A model generated the notes under the pieces. That model was given only the letters and a program-made list of their open reading frames with translations. It searched no databases and was not told where the DNA came from. The position numbers and the translations under genes are program-made. Shown here one piece after another: positions 55,444 through 63,954 of a stretch of DNA of 64,000 bases. The first letter of the stretch is position 1. Each line of letters begins with the position of its first letter. Location of the stretch: NCBI GenBank assembly GCA_900542005.1, contig UQLW01000013.1, forward strand, positions 1 to 64,000, in the 5' to 3' direction. The stretch is from an uncultured Eubacteriales bacterium. GTDB taxonomy: Bacteria; Bacillota; Clostridia; Christensenellales; UMGS416.

Positions 55444-55625
55444 TGGATATCCGCAGCTGGGTTTTACATACGGCAATCCTAACGGTGCTGATCGGCGTGT
55501 CCGAATCCTGGGTGGAGCGCTTCAAGCTGGCAAAGGCGGCCCAGTGGCTGCTTCGGCTTATCCTGCTGGGCCAGCTGCTCATTCCCATCGACGCGCTGAT
55601 TCGGTGGATGAAAGGAGGGTTATGA
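55440..55625 (+). CDS. spoIIIAF: Short SpoIIIAF (membrane part only)
   Basis: 61 residues: two hydrophobic helices (VLHTAILTVLIGVSESWV and AAQWLLRLILLGQLLIPIDA) and a stop, fitting the membrane N-terminus of SpoIIIAF. Family members in Bacillus are about 200 residues and carry a soluble ring-forming domain, absent here. The frame is clean and flanked by intact genes with overlaps, so this may be a natural short form rather than a pseudogene. The AE-AF-AG order supports the name. Confidence 0.75.
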   Translation: MMDIRSWVLHTAILTVLIGVSESWVERFKLAKAAQWLLRLILLGQLLIPIDALIRWMKGGL

Positions 55626-56047
55626 TGGAATCAGCCCTGGAGCTTATCCGGCGCAACCGGTTCTGGGTGCTGCTGGGGGCGGCGGTCCTGGCCGCGCTGG
55701 CGCTGTATTGGGCGCTGTATGGCGGCAGCGCGCCAGCCGCGCCGGAGGGCGCAGTATTCGTCTCCCAGATGAACGAGGAGGAGGCGCGCCTGGCCCGTAT
55801 CCTGTCGGCTATCGAGGGGGCGGGCCAGGTGGAGGTGATGATTTACCAAGGCGAACCAGTACAGGCGGCCTTTTCCGAGGGGGCGGCGGAGCCTGCCGCC
55901 GCCCAGGGGGTCATCGTATGCGCCGAGGGCGCGGAGGACCTGAAGATCAGGCTGACGCTGCAGCAGGCGGTGGCTACGGCGCTGGCGCTGCCGGCCGACC
56001 GTATTGAAATATACCCATTGGCCCAAAACGACAAGGAGGGAACGTAA
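55625..56047 (+). CDS. spoIIIAG: Stage III sporulation protein AG
   Basis: 140 residues from the ATG at 55625, which overlaps the AF stop (TGATG) with GGAGG six bases upstream. One membrane helix (FWVLLGAAVLAALALYWALY) leads to a soluble ring-building domain (EEEARLARILSAIEGAGQVEVMI, LQQAVATALALPADRIEIYPL). SpoIIIAG forms a large ring in the intermembrane channel. The domain is compact: the Bacillus protein is longer. Confidence 0.9.
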   Translation: MESALELIRRNRFWVLLGAAVLAALALYWALYGGSAPAAPEGAVFVSQMNEEEARLARILSAIEGAGQVEVMIYQGEPVQAAFSEGAAEPAAAQGVIVCAEGAEDLKIRLTLQQAVATALALPADRIEIYPLAQNDKEGT

Positions 56048-56048
56048 C

Positions 56049-56588
56049 ATGTTGAGCAAAAAGCAGAAGCTCATCTCAGCCGGAGCGCTGACCTGCCTCA
56101 TCATCCTGGCGGCGGCGCTGAACTTTACCCTGGCCCGGAGCGGAAACAAGACGCAGCCGGTGGCGGCCGGCGCGGCCGCGACAGCGTCGCCGGCGCCGAC
56201 CACACCGGATAAAGCGGTGCCGGGCGAGCTCGACTTCGTCACAAGCTATAAGGATCAGCGCAGCCAAACACGCCAGCAGGAAACGCAATACCTGGAAACC
56301 ATCCTTAAGGACGAAAAAACCGACGACACAACCCGCAAGGCGGCCCAGGAGCAGCTGATGGCCATCGTGGCCAATTCCGAATCGGAGCTGGCCATCGAGG
56401 CGCTGCTGGAGGCCAAGGGCTTTACCGACGTGGCGGTGGCCATCCACAATGATACGGTCAACGTGATCGTGAGCGCCCAATCGCTTTCTGACGAACAGGT
56501 AGCGCAGATTTTGGAAATCGCCATGCGCGAGGGCAAGGTATCGGCCGAAAATGTGAAGGTGATTCCGGCTGCTGCCAAAAACAGCTAA
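56049..56588 (+). CDS. spoIIIAH: Stage III sporulation protein AH
   Basis: 179 residues from the ATG at 56049, after AAGGAGGG. A membrane helix (SAGALTCLIILAAALNFTLA), an Ala/Pro/Thr linker and a ring domain (ESELAIEALLEAKGFTDVAV, QSLSDEQVAQILEIAMRE) match SpoIIIAH, which pairs with forespore SpoIIQ across the two membranes. The last gene of the operon. Confidence 0.94.
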   Translation: MLSKKQKLISAGALTCLIILAAALNFTLARSGNKTQPVAAGAAATASPAPTTPDKAVPGELDFVTSYKDQRSQTRQQETQYLETILKDEKTDDTTRKAAQEQLMAIVANSESELAIEALLEAKGFTDVAVAIHNDTVNVIVSAQSLSDEQVAQILEIAMREGKVSAENVKVIPAAAKNS

Positions 56589-56615
56589 AAAATGGCTGAA
56601 AGCATCGCTGGTTTG

Positions 56616-56644
56616 TTGATAAAGCACACGGAAGATGGTATAAT
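56616..56644 (+). promoter_or_regulatory. Promoter of the asp23 operon
   Basis: TTGATA (56616-56621), a 17-bp spacer and a perfect TATAAT (56639-56644), 19 bp before the ATG at 56664. It separates the asp23-amaP-nusB genes from the sporulation operon. Confidence 0.8.
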
Positions 56645-56663
56645 ACAGGCGGAGGTGAATAAA

Positions 56664-57065
56664 ATGTCTGAAATTCGCAAGAATGAGGTATCCACTGTAA
56701 CGGATCACGGCAGTATCAATTATGCCAGCGATGTCATCGCTGTTATCGCCGGCCTGGCGGCCAACGAGGTGGCCGGAATCGCCGGTATGAGCGGCAGCAG
56801 CTTTGCCGAGCTGCTGGGGCGCAAGAATATGACCAAGGGCGTAAAGGTAACGATCAACGAGGACAGCGTGTCCATCGATCTGGCCGTTACGGTGATCTAT
56901 GGCAACCAGATCCATAAGCTGGCCGAGGAGGCGCAGGGCGCCGTGGCCAAGGCCATTGAGAACATGACGGGGCTGACCGTTTCCAGCGTGAATGTGAACG
57001 TCACGGGCATCCAGTTCGAGAAAGAGCCCGCCATAACCGCGGAAAGCTCCGGCGAGGAGAACTAA
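56664..57065 (+). CDS. Asp23/Gls24 family envelope stress protein
   Basis: 133 residues from the ATG at 56664, after GGAGG. GSINYASDVIAVIAGLAANE, VAGIAGMSG and KGVKVTINEDSVSIDLAVTV are the family core. These proteins form cytoplasmic filaments at the membrane in Staphylococcus and are tethered by AmaP, encoded next. Induced by alkaline or wall stress in relatives. In Clostridia the gene regularly precedes nusB. Confidence 0.94.
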   Translation: MSEIRKNEVSTVTDHGSINYASDVIAVIAGLAANEVAGIAGMSGSSFAELLGRKNMTKGVKVTINEDSVSIDLAVTVIYGNQIHKLAEEAQGAVAKAIENMTGLTVSSVNVNVTGIQFEKEPAITAESSGEEN

Positions 57066-57083
57066 AACCCCGCTATACTCAAA

Positions 57084-57103
57084 AGCTCTCCCTTTGGAGA
57101 GCT
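57084..57103. repeat. Hairpin between asp23 and amaP
   Basis: AGCTCTCC (57084-57091) pairs with GGAGAGCT (57096-57103), extended by CTCAAA/TTTGAG. No T run follows. It may adjust the relative output of the two genes. Confidence 0.55.
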
Positions 57104-57135
57104 ATTTGAGCTTGTGCGGGAAGATGGAGGCTTCC

Positions 57136-57693
57136 ATGCGTTTTAAGCTGATTGACCGTATACTGCTTGTTGTCCTGCTCATTGCATTTTTGGCGCTGTC
57201 GGTGGGCGCCATCGCCTTTGGCCTGTTGCTTTTCCCCGAGGAGAGGGTTAAGCAGACGGTTGAATACGTCTATGTCTACTGGCCCAACTCGGCGATGATT
57301 ATCGGCGTGAGCCTGGTGGCGCTGATCATCATGCTGCGCATCTTCTATGTGACCTGCTCATCGGGCGGCCGGCGTGCCCCGGCCAGCGTGGTCATCAGCC
57401 ACGATGACGGCGGCAGCGTCAACGTAACGGTTTCGACCCTGTCGGCCATTGTGGAGCGTACGGTGGCCGGCACCGAGGGCGTGAAAAGCTGCCGCAACAG
57501 CATCCTGCCCAAGGAGGAGGGCATGAATATTGCCCTGAGGGTAACACTAAACGAGGATGTGCCGATCCCGGAGAAAACCGCCGAAATTCAGGCGAAGCTG
57601 AAGGAATCGGTGCAGCGCTTGACGGGGCTGGCGGTGGCGCAGGTCCATGTGATGGTGGATCAGACGCCTGCTAAAAAGACGGACGCCCAGTAA
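57136..57693 (+). CDS. amaP: AmaP-like membrane anchor for Asp23
   Basis: 185 residues from the ATG at 57136, after GGAGG with five-base spacing. Two membrane helices (ILLVVLLIAFLALSVGAIAF and SAMIIGVSLVALIIMLRIFY) precede an Asp23-like domain (VSTLSAIVERTVAGTEGVKS, VTLNEDVPIPEKTAEIQ). In Staphylococcus AmaP anchors Asp23 to the membrane. The context here supports the same. Confidence 0.9.
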   Translation: MRFKLIDRILLVVLLIAFLALSVGAIAFGLLLFPEERVKQTVEYVYVYWPNSAMIIGVSLVALIIMLRIFYVTCSSGGRRAPASVVISHDDGGSVNVTVSTLSAIVERTVAGTEGVKSCRNSILPKEEGMNIALRVTLNEDVPIPEKTAEIQAKLKESVQRLTGLAVAQVHVMVDQTPAKKTDAQ

Positions 57694-57704
57694 GAGAGGG
57701 CAGG

Positions 57705-57926
57705 ATGAAGGAATTCTTGCGGGCCTGCGCCCCGTATATGGGGCGGATTGTATGCTGCTTTTTAGGCGTCTTGGCCGCTGTGCTGTGGATGCTGCTGGGA
57801 TTCTGGCGCACCCTTCTTCTGGCGCTTTTGGCGCTGGGCGGCTATTTTATCGGCCTATCCATTGACAACAGGGAGAAATTCCGGGCCATAATTGGCAAAA
57901 TAAAGCTGATTTTTGAACGGGAATAA
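57705..57926 (+). CDS. DUF2273 small membrane protein
   Basis: 73 residues, two hydrophobic helices (GRIVCCFLGVLAAVLWMLLG and TLLLALLALGGYFIG) and the DUF2273 ending SIDNREKFRAIIGKI. It is the standard third gene of the asp23-amaP cluster. Function is unknown but linked to the envelope. Confidence 0.92.
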   Translation: MKEFLRACAPYMGRIVCCFLGVLAAVLWMLLGFWRTLLLALLALGGYFIGLSIDNREKFRAIIGKIKLIFERE

Positions 57927-57939
57927 TCGGGGAGAGAGA

Positions 57940-58389
57940 ATGATCGAAGAAAGACGGTTCGCCCGGTCCAGCGCGATGCGGCTATTATACAGCTGGTCGA
58001 TGGGCGATGAAGAGCAGCTTACGACGCTGAAGATGCTCTATGAGGACGGGAACATGACCCTGGACGCCGGGCAGCAGCGCTATATCGACCGGATTATCGA
58101 CGGCGTGAAGGCGAATCTCACGGATATTGACCGGCATATCGATTCGCTGGCTGAAGGCTGGAGCGCCGAACGGCTGCCCAAGGTGGATCTGGCGATCCTC
58201 CGGCTGGGCATCTTTGAATTGGGCTGGTGTGAGGAAATTCCGGCGGGCGCGACCATCAACGAATGCGTGGAGCTGGCCAAGGAATACTCGGTTCCCCAGT
58301 CGGGCGCCTATATCAACGGCATCCTGTCCAGCTATGAACGGAGCAGGCAGGCCGGAGCCGATGAAAGCAAGCAGACAGAGCAGCAATAG
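57940..58389 (+). CDS. nusB: Transcription antitermination factor NusB
   Basis: 149 residues from the ATG at 57940, after GGGGAGAGAG. RRFARSSAMRLLYSWSMGDE, LPKVDLAILRLGIFELGW and PAGATINECVELAKEYSVPQ are NusB signatures. With NusE (S10) it binds boxA in rRNA leader RNA. A hairpin with T run follows. Confidence 0.96.
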   Translation: MIEERRFARSSAMRLLYSWSMGDEEQLTTLKMLYEDGNMTLDAGQQRYIDRIIDGVKANLTDIDRHIDSLAEGWSAERLPKVDLAILRLGIFELGWCEEIPAGATINECVELAKEYSVPQSGAYINGILSSYERSRQAGADESKQTEQQ

Positions 58390-58399
58390 AGGCGATGGG

Positions 58400-58428
58400 A
58401 TCCTGCTTCTTTTCGGAAGCAGGATTTT
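58400..58428 (+). terminator. Hairpin after nusB
   Basis: ATCCTGCTTC (58400-58409) pairs with GAAGCAGGAT (58416-58425), followed by TTT G. The T run is short, so read-through into folD is likely. Confidence 0.6.
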
Positions 58429-58449
58429 GTGCACGCTGAAGGAGGGCAC

Positions 58450-59298
58450 ATGGCGGCAGAACGGATAGACGGCAAGGCGATTGCCAGGCAAATAGAGGGC
58501 GAGCTGAAGCGGGAGGCGGAGCGCTTCCGGGCTGAAACCGGGCGCGCGCCGGGGCTTGCAGTGATCTGGGTGGGGGACAACCCTGCCTCAGCAGTATATA
58601 TCCGCAACAAGGAGCGGGCCGCCAAAAGGGTAGGGATTGAATCGACAACCTACCACCTGCCGGCCGATACCGCGCCCCAGGGGCTGATGGAGCTGGTGGA
58701 GCGGCTGAATGGGGATCCTCGTGTTGACGGCATTCTGATCCAATCCCCGCTTCCGGCGGGCTTTGATGAGCGCGCCTTTGTGGAGGCGATCGACCCCGCC
58801 AAGGATGTGGACGGTTTCCATGCGGTCAACGCCGGCAACCTGATAATCGGGTCGCCCTGCCTGCGTGCCTGCACGCCCAAGGGCGTGATCCGGATGCTGC
58901 AGGCGGCGGGCGTGGCGATGGACGGACGCCATGCGGTTGTCGTAGGGCGCAGCACCATCGTGGGCAAGCCTCAGGCGCTGATGCTGCTGGAGCAGAACGC
59001 TACGGTTACGGTATGCCACTCCCATACGCCGGACCTGGGCGCGATCACCCGCCAGGGCGACATTTTGGTGGTGGCGGTGGGGCAACCCAACCTGATCCGG
59101 GGCGACATGATTAAGCCGGGCGCGACGGTGATCGACGTAGGGATGAACCGCACCGATGCGGGCCTATGCGGCGACGTTTGCTTTGCCGAGGCGGAGCAGG
59201 TGGCCGCCAGGCTGACGCCCGTACCCGGCGGCGTGGGCCCCATGACCATCGCAATGCTGATGGAAAACACCCTGGAGGCAGCGCGGCGCCATGGCTAA
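58450..59298 (+). CDS. folD: Methylenetetrahydrofolate dehydrogenase/cyclohydrolase
   Basis: 282 residues from the ATG at 58450, after AAGGAGGG. The catalytic Tyr-x-x-x-Lys is in AVYIRNKERAAK, with IQSPLPAGFDE (usual Q-L-P-L-P), KDVDGFHAVN and GRSTIVGKPQALML. It makes 10-formyl-THF for fmt and purines. It overlaps xseA by 8 bp. Confidence 0.97.
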   Translation: MAAERIDGKAIARQIEGELKREAERFRAETGRAPGLAVIWVGDNPASAVYIRNKERAAKRVGIESTTYHLPADTAPQGLMELVERLNGDPRVDGILIQSPLPAGFDERAFVEAIDPAKDVDGFHAVNAGNLIIGSPCLRACTPKGVIRMLQAAGVAMDGRHAVVVGRSTIVGKPQALMLLEQNATVTVCHSHTPDLGAITRQGDILVVAVGQPNLIRGDMIKPGATVIDVGMNRTDAGLCGDVCFAEAEQVAARLTPVPGGVGPMTIAMLMENTLEAARRHG

Positions 59299-60502
59299 CC
59301 GCATCTATTCGGTTTCGGAGGTTAACGGCTATGTAGCGCGCAGCCTGGAAATGGATCCGATGATCCGACAGATTGCCATTCGGGGCGAGGTATCCAACGC
59401 CAGGCGGTATGCTTCAGGTCATTGGTACTTTACGCTGAAGGACGACGCCTCGGCCCTCCGATGCGTCTGGTTCCTCTCTAACCAAAAGGGGTCGGCCCTG
59501 CGATTGGAGGAGGGCAGTCGGGTGGTTGCCCAGGGCGGGCTGGGGCTTTACCTGCGGGATGGCCAATATCAGATGAACGTGAGCCAGGTGCAGGCGGATG
59601 GCGTGGGCGCATGGTATGAGCGATTCGAGCAGCTTAAGACCTACTGCCAGCAGCAAGGCTGGTTTGACGAGGCAAAAAAGCGGCCGCTTCCGGCCTTCCC
59701 GCGGACGATTGGCATCGTCACATCGCCTGACGGGGCGGCGCTGCGGGACATTATCCGCGTGGCCCGAAGGCGTATGCCCTGGGTGAACCTGCTGCTGGAT
59801 CCCGTGCTGGTGCAGGGGGACCAGGCGGCGGGCCAGATCGCCCAGGCGATCACAAGGCTGGGGCAAAGCGGCGACTGCGACGTGGTGATTGCCGGCCGCG
59901 GCGGCGGTTCCATGGAGGATCTTTGGGCCTTCAACGAGCTGCCGGTGGTGGAGGCGATCGCCGGTTGCCCGGTACCGGTGGTTTCGGCAGTTGGGCATCA
60001 GACCGACTTTACGCTGGCGGACTTTGCCGCAGACGTGCGGGCGGCTACGCCCTCCATGGCGGCTGAGCTGGCTACCTGCAGCGGGGAGGAGCTGGGCGAA
60101 GCGCTTGCCCGGCAAACCGGACGCATGACAGAGGCCATGAGGCGGCAGATAGACAGGCGGCATAACGGGCTGCTGCAGGCGCAGCAGCGGCTGGATCAGG
60201 CCAGCCCCGCGGGCGCGCTGGCTGCCCGGCAGGAACGGCTGGATCAATACCGCCACCGCCTGATCCAGGCGATGGCACTCCAGATGGCAGGCCGGCAGGC
60301 GGCCCTTGACCGCCTGCGGGCGCTGCTGGGGGCGGTCAGTCCCATGGCTGTGACCGGCCGGGGCTATGCCCTGGTACGCCGGGCAGACGGCAGCCTGGTG
60401 ACCGACAGCGCCCAGGCGCAGCCGGGTGAGCGCCTGTCAATTGCCCTGGCCCGGGGCGCGCTTCGGGTCATGGTGGAAGAACAGATTACGGAGGAGCCCT
60501 GA
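59291..60502 (+). CDS. xseA: Exonuclease VII large subunit
   Basis: 403 residues. An OB-fold N-domain (IAIRGEVSNARRYASGHWYF) precedes the catalytic domain with IGIVTSPDGAALRDI and VIAGRGGGSMEDLWAFNEL, VVSAVGHQTDFTLADFAADV. Exonuclease VII degrades single-stranded DNA. xseB starts at the next base after its stop. Confidence 0.97.
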   Translation: MANRIYSVSEVNGYVARSLEMDPMIRQIAIRGEVSNARRYASGHWYFTLKDDASALRCVWFLSNQKGSALRLEEGSRVVAQGGLGLYLRDGQYQMNVSQVQADGVGAWYERFEQLKTYCQQQGWFDEAKKRPLPAFPRTIGIVTSPDGAALRDIIRVARRRMPWVNLLLDPVLVQGDQAAGQIAQAITRLGQSGDCDVVIAGRGGGSMEDLWAFNELPVVEAIAGCPVPVVSAVGHQTDFTLADFAADVRAATPSMAAELATCSGEELGEALARQTGRMTEAMRRQIDRRHNGLLQAQQRLDQASPAGALAARQERLDQYRHRLIQAMALQMAGRQAALDRLRALLGAVSPMAVTGRGYALVRRADGSLVTDSAQAQPGERLSIALARGALRVMVEEQITEEP

Positions 60503-60718
60503 ATGGATTATGAAAAACAGTTCGCCCAGCTGGAGCAGATCCTGGCACGGCTGGAAAAGGGCCAGCAGCCCCTGGAAGAAGCGCTGAAGGACTATGAGCA
60601 GGGCCTGCGGCTGGCCCAGGATTGCGCCCGCATGCTGCAGGAGGCTTCCGGCCGGATCGAGAAGCTGGGAAAGGGCGAGCGCATTGCGCTGGATGAGGAT
60701 GGCAATGAGGCGGAATGA
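60503..60718 (+). CDS. xseB: Exonuclease VII small subunit
   Basis: 71 residues, the standard size. FAQLEQILARLEKGQQPLEE and YEQGLRLAQDCARMLQEA identify XseB. It overlaps ispA by 14 bp, so translation is coupled. Confidence 0.95.
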   Translation: MDYEKQFAQLEQILARLEKGQQPLEEALKDYEQGLRLAQDCARMLQEASGRIEKLGKGERIALDEDGNEAE

Positions 60719-61592
60719 TTGCACCATAAAGGAGCGGATAGAGGCCGCGCTGGCTGGCGTTGTCGCCCCCCTGTGCCAGGAAGCGGGCCTGGCCGAGGCA
60801 ATGAACTACAGCCTGCTGGCTGGAGGAAAGCGCCTGCGCCCCAGAATGCTGCTGGCGGCCGGGGCCATGCTGGGCGCTCAGGAGGCCCAGGCGATGCCCT
60901 TTGCCCTGGCGCTGGAGATGATCCACACCTATTCGCTGATCCACGACGACCTGCCGGCCATGGATAACGATACGCTCCGCCGGGGACGGCCCACAAGCCA
61001 TGTGGTTTTTGGCGAGGCGCAGGCTATCCTGGCCGGAGACGCGCTGCTGAACGGCGCCTTTGAGCTGATGGCCCGCGCTTGCCTGGAGGCGGACGGGCCC
61101 AGCCGGGAAGGTTGCCTGCAGGCCATGGCCGCCATCGCCGAAGCGGCGGGGGGGCAGGGCATGATCCGGGGACAGTGGCTGGATATTGCGGCCACCGGAA
61201 GGGCGATTACCCGCCAGCAGCTGGAGCTGCTGCATTTGAATAAGACGGGCGCGCTGTTCTGCGCGGCGATGAAGGCGGGCGGCTACCTAGCGGGCGCGGA
61301 TACCGGCGCGCTGGAGCGGCTGAAGGCCTATGGACGAGCCTTTGGCATGGTGTTCCAGATGACGGACGATATCCTGGACGTCAGCGGCGACCCAGCCCGG
61401 CTGGGTAAATCGGTGGGCAAGGACGCCCAGGAGCATAAATGCACCTATGTGACGCTGCTGGGCCTGGAGGAGACCCAGCGAATGGCGGCTGAATACTGCC
61501 GCCAGGCCAGGGCTGCGCTGGCGCCCTTTTCCGGGCCGGAAAAGCAGTGGCTTTGTGAGCTGGCCGATTCCCTGCTGGATCGGGATCATTGA
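60705..61592 (+). CDS. ispA: Polyprenyl synthetase (farnesyl diphosphate synthase type)
   Basis: 295 residues from the ATG at 60705, which lies within the xseB end. The first Asp-rich motif is LIHDDLPAMDND, the second MTDDILDV; LAGGKRLRPRMLLAAG binds isopentenyl diphosphate. It condenses isoprenoid precursors made by the Dxs pathway encoded downstream. Chain length is probably C15. Confidence 0.95.
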   Translation: MRRNDCTIKERIEAALAGVVAPLCQEAGLAEAMNYSLLAGGKRLRPRMLLAAGAMLGAQEAQAMPFALALEMIHTYSLIHDDLPAMDNDTLRRGRPTSHVVFGEAQAILAGDALLNGAFELMARACLEADGPSREGCLQAMAAIAEAAGGQGMIRGQWLDIAATGRAITRQQLELLHLNKTGALFCAAMKAGGYLAGADTGALERLKAYGRAFGMVFQMTDDILDVSGDPARLGKSVGKDAQEHKCTYVTLLGLEETQRMAAEYCRQARAALAPFSGPEKQWLCELADSLLDRDH

Positions 61593-61613
61593 TAAAGGAA
61601 AGGAGGCCCGGCT

Positions 61614-62069
61614 GTGAAGGATATGGCTGTATGGGATATATTTACCAATCCGGTATTCGCGCCGGCCATCACGGCTTGGTTCATCGCCCAGCTGCTGAAG
61701 GTGATCCTGACCTGGGTTTCCAGCAAAAAGATGGATATGAGCCGCTTTATCGGCTCCGGCGGCATGCCAAGCTCCCACTCATCCCTGGTGATGGCGGTGA
61801 CCACAGCGATCGGCCTGGGCCAGGGCTTTGATTCCTATATGTTCGGGCTCGCCCTGACGGTGGCGCTGGTCGTGATGTATGATGCGGCCGGCGTGAGGCG
61901 GGCTGCCGGCGACCAGGCGAGGATCCTGAACCGGGTGGTAGGCTTTATCTTCCACGAGGAGGAGTTCAATCACAAGCAGCTGAAGGAGCTTTTGGGGCAT
62001 AAGCCCATTGAGGTGCTGGCAGGCGCGATCTTGGGCGTTGCCACCGCCGTGGCCTTTTATCTGGCCTGA
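61614..62069 (+). CDS. Divergent PAP2 family (DUF212) membrane protein
   Basis: 151 residues with a GTG start (GGAGG seven bases upstream). GSGGMPSSHSSLVMAVTTAI holds the conserved S-S-H of the family, followed by RRAAGDQARILNRVV and GHKPIEVLAGAILGV. Four hydrophobic segments are seen. It probably acts on a lipid phosphate. Its place between ispA and dxs is frequent in Clostridia. Confidence 0.93.
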   Translation: MKDMAVWDIFTNPVFAPAITAWFIAQLLKVILTWVSSKKMDMSRFIGSGGMPSSHSSLVMAVTTAIGLGQGFDSYMFGLALTVALVVMYDAAGVRRAAGDQARILNRVVGFIFHEEEFNHKQLKELLGHKPIEVLAGAILGVATAVAFYLA

Positions 62070-62094
62070 TTCCAAGCGAAGGAATGCATCATAG

Positions 62095-63954
62095 ATGGAA
62101 TATCCGTATCTGAATCAAGCCCAGGATCCTGCACGGCTCAAGGCCATGTCCCCAGAGGAGCTCAAGCTGCTGGCGCAGGATATCCGGGAGAAAATCGTAG
62201 AGGTAGTTTCTCATAATGGGGGACACCTGGCCTCCAACCTGGGCGTGGTGGAGGCTACGCTGGCGATTCATCGGGTTTTTGATGTGGGCCGGGATCAGGT
62301 CATCTGGGATGTGGGCCATCAAAGCTATGTCCATAAGCTGCTGACCGGACGGCAGCAGGCCTTCGATACGCTTCGCACCCTGGACGGCGTCAGCGGCTTC
62401 CCCAAGCGCAGCGAGAACCCGGCGGACGGCTTTGATACCGGCCACAGCACCACCTCCATTTCGGTGGCGCTGGGCATGGCGCGGGCCCGGGATCTTTTAA
62501 GCCAGAAGCACCATGTGGTGGCCTTTATTGGCGATGGATCGCTGACCGGCGGCATGGCCTGGGAGGCCATGAACGACGCCGGGCACAAGCGGGAGAAGCT
62601 GATCGTCATTCTCAATGATAATGAGATGTCCATCAGCCGCAACGTCGGGGCGCTGTCGGCGCACCTGGCGCAGCTGCGGGCGCGGCATTGGTATACCTCC
62701 CTTAAGCATTGGATCCGCGACCGGGTAGGCCCGATTCCCCTGATTGGCCAGCCCATTTACCGGCTGCTGGGCACGATCCGCGACCACACCAAGTATACCC
62801 TGCTGAGCCGGCAGGGCGGGATCCTGTTTGAGGAGATGGGCTGGACCTACATTGGCCCCATCGACGGCCATGATATCCGGAGGATGGAGGAGGTGCTGGA
62901 GCAGGTCAAGGACTTGGATGAGCCGGTGATCGTGCATATCCGCACCCAAAAGGGCCGGGGCTATGGGCCCGCCCAGCAGCGGCCTGACCGGTATCACGGC
63001 GTCGGCCCCTTTGACGTGCAGACCGGCGCGACCGCCGAACGCCCCAAGGGCTACAGCGACGTGGTGGGCGAGACGCTGGTAGCTATGGCCTGGAAGGACA
63101 GCCGGGTGTGCGCCATCACCGCCGCCATGCCGGACGGCTGCGGGCTCGGCCTGTTCCGCGACCGGTTCCCGAGGCGGTATTTTGACGTGGCGATCGCTGA
63201 GCAGCACGCGGTGACCATGGCGGCCGGCATGGCGGCCGGCGGGCTCCGTCCGGTGGTATGCATCTATGCTACCTTCATGCAGCGGGCCTATGATCAGCTG
63301 CTGGAGGACGTGTGCCTGCAGCGGCTGCCGGTGGTCCTGTGCCTGACGCATACGGGTATCTCCGGCGAGGATGGCGAAACGCACCAGGGCGTCTATGCGC
63401 TCTCCTATCTCAGCGGCCTGCCCAATATGAAGATCCTGATGGCTTCCAGCGCCGGCCAGCTGCGGGCGATGATTACCTATGCCCTGACGCAGCCGGACCC
63501 GGTTGCGATCTGCTATCCCAAATCGGGCCCTATGGGGAAGATGGATCACTACTACCGCCCAGCGTGGGCCAGGGTATGGGGAAAGGGCGATGCGCCGGTC
63601 GCCCTGATTGCCACTGGCGTAATGGTGGAAACAGCCTGCTCGGTGGCCGGAAGGCCGGATATTGAGGCTGACGTCTATGACGCTTCGATCCTCAAGCCGC
63701 TGGATACAGCGATGCTGTCGTGGATCCTGACGCGCTACAGGCGGGTTTATACCCTGGAGGATATGGTGCCCTCCGGCGGCCTGGGCCAGGCAGTGGCCGA
63801 CTATGCAGAGCAATCCGGCGCGAAGGCGAGGCTTTGCGCCCTGCGCCTGCCGGACGCCTTTATCCCCCATGGGCAGGCGGCCCAGCTTCGCGCCCGTTAT
63901 GGGCTGGACGAGGAAGGGGTCTATCGCGCGGTCAAGGAAGGAGGGCTCCCATGA
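62095..63954 (+). CDS. dxs: 1-deoxy-D-xylulose-5-phosphate synthase
   Basis: 619 residues. The thiamine pyrophosphate-binding and transketolase domains show GHQSYVHKLLTGR, FIGDGSLTGGMAWEAMNDAG, the catalytic Glu in VAIAEQHAVTMAAGMA, and the C-terminal GLGQAVADY. It condenses pyruvate and glyceraldehyde-3-P as the first step of the MEP isoprenoid route and requires TPP. The ribosome site is weak. It overlaps tlyA by 4 bp. Confidence 0.97.
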   Translation: MEYPYLNQAQDPARLKAMSPEELKLLAQDIREKIVEVVSHNGGHLASNLGVVEATLAIHRVFDVGRDQVIWDVGHQSYVHKLLTGRQQAFDTLRTLDGVSGFPKRSENPADGFDTGHSTTSISVALGMARARDLLSQKHHVVAFIGDGSLTGGMAWEAMNDAGHKREKLIVILNDNEMSISRNVGALSAHLAQLRARHWYTSLKHWIRDRVGPIPLIGQPIYRLLGTIRDHTKYTLLSRQGGILFEEMGWTYIGPIDGHDIRRMEEVLEQVKDLDEPVIVHIRTQKGRGYGPAQQRPDRYHGVGPFDVQTGATAERPKGYSDVVGETLVAMAWKDSRVCAITAAMPDGCGLGLFRDRFPRRYFDVAIAEQHAVTMAAGMAAGGLRPVVCIYATFMQRAYDQLLEDVCLQRLPVVLCLTHTGISGEDGETHQGVYALSYLSGLPNMKILMASSAGQLRAMITYALTQPDPVAICYPKSGPMGKMDHYYRPAWARVWGKGDAPVALIATGVMVETACSVAGRPDIEADVYDASILKPLDTAMLSWILTRYRRVYTLEDMVPSGGLGQAVADYAEQSGAKARLCALRLPDAFIPHGQAAQLRARYGLDEEGVYRAVKEGGLP

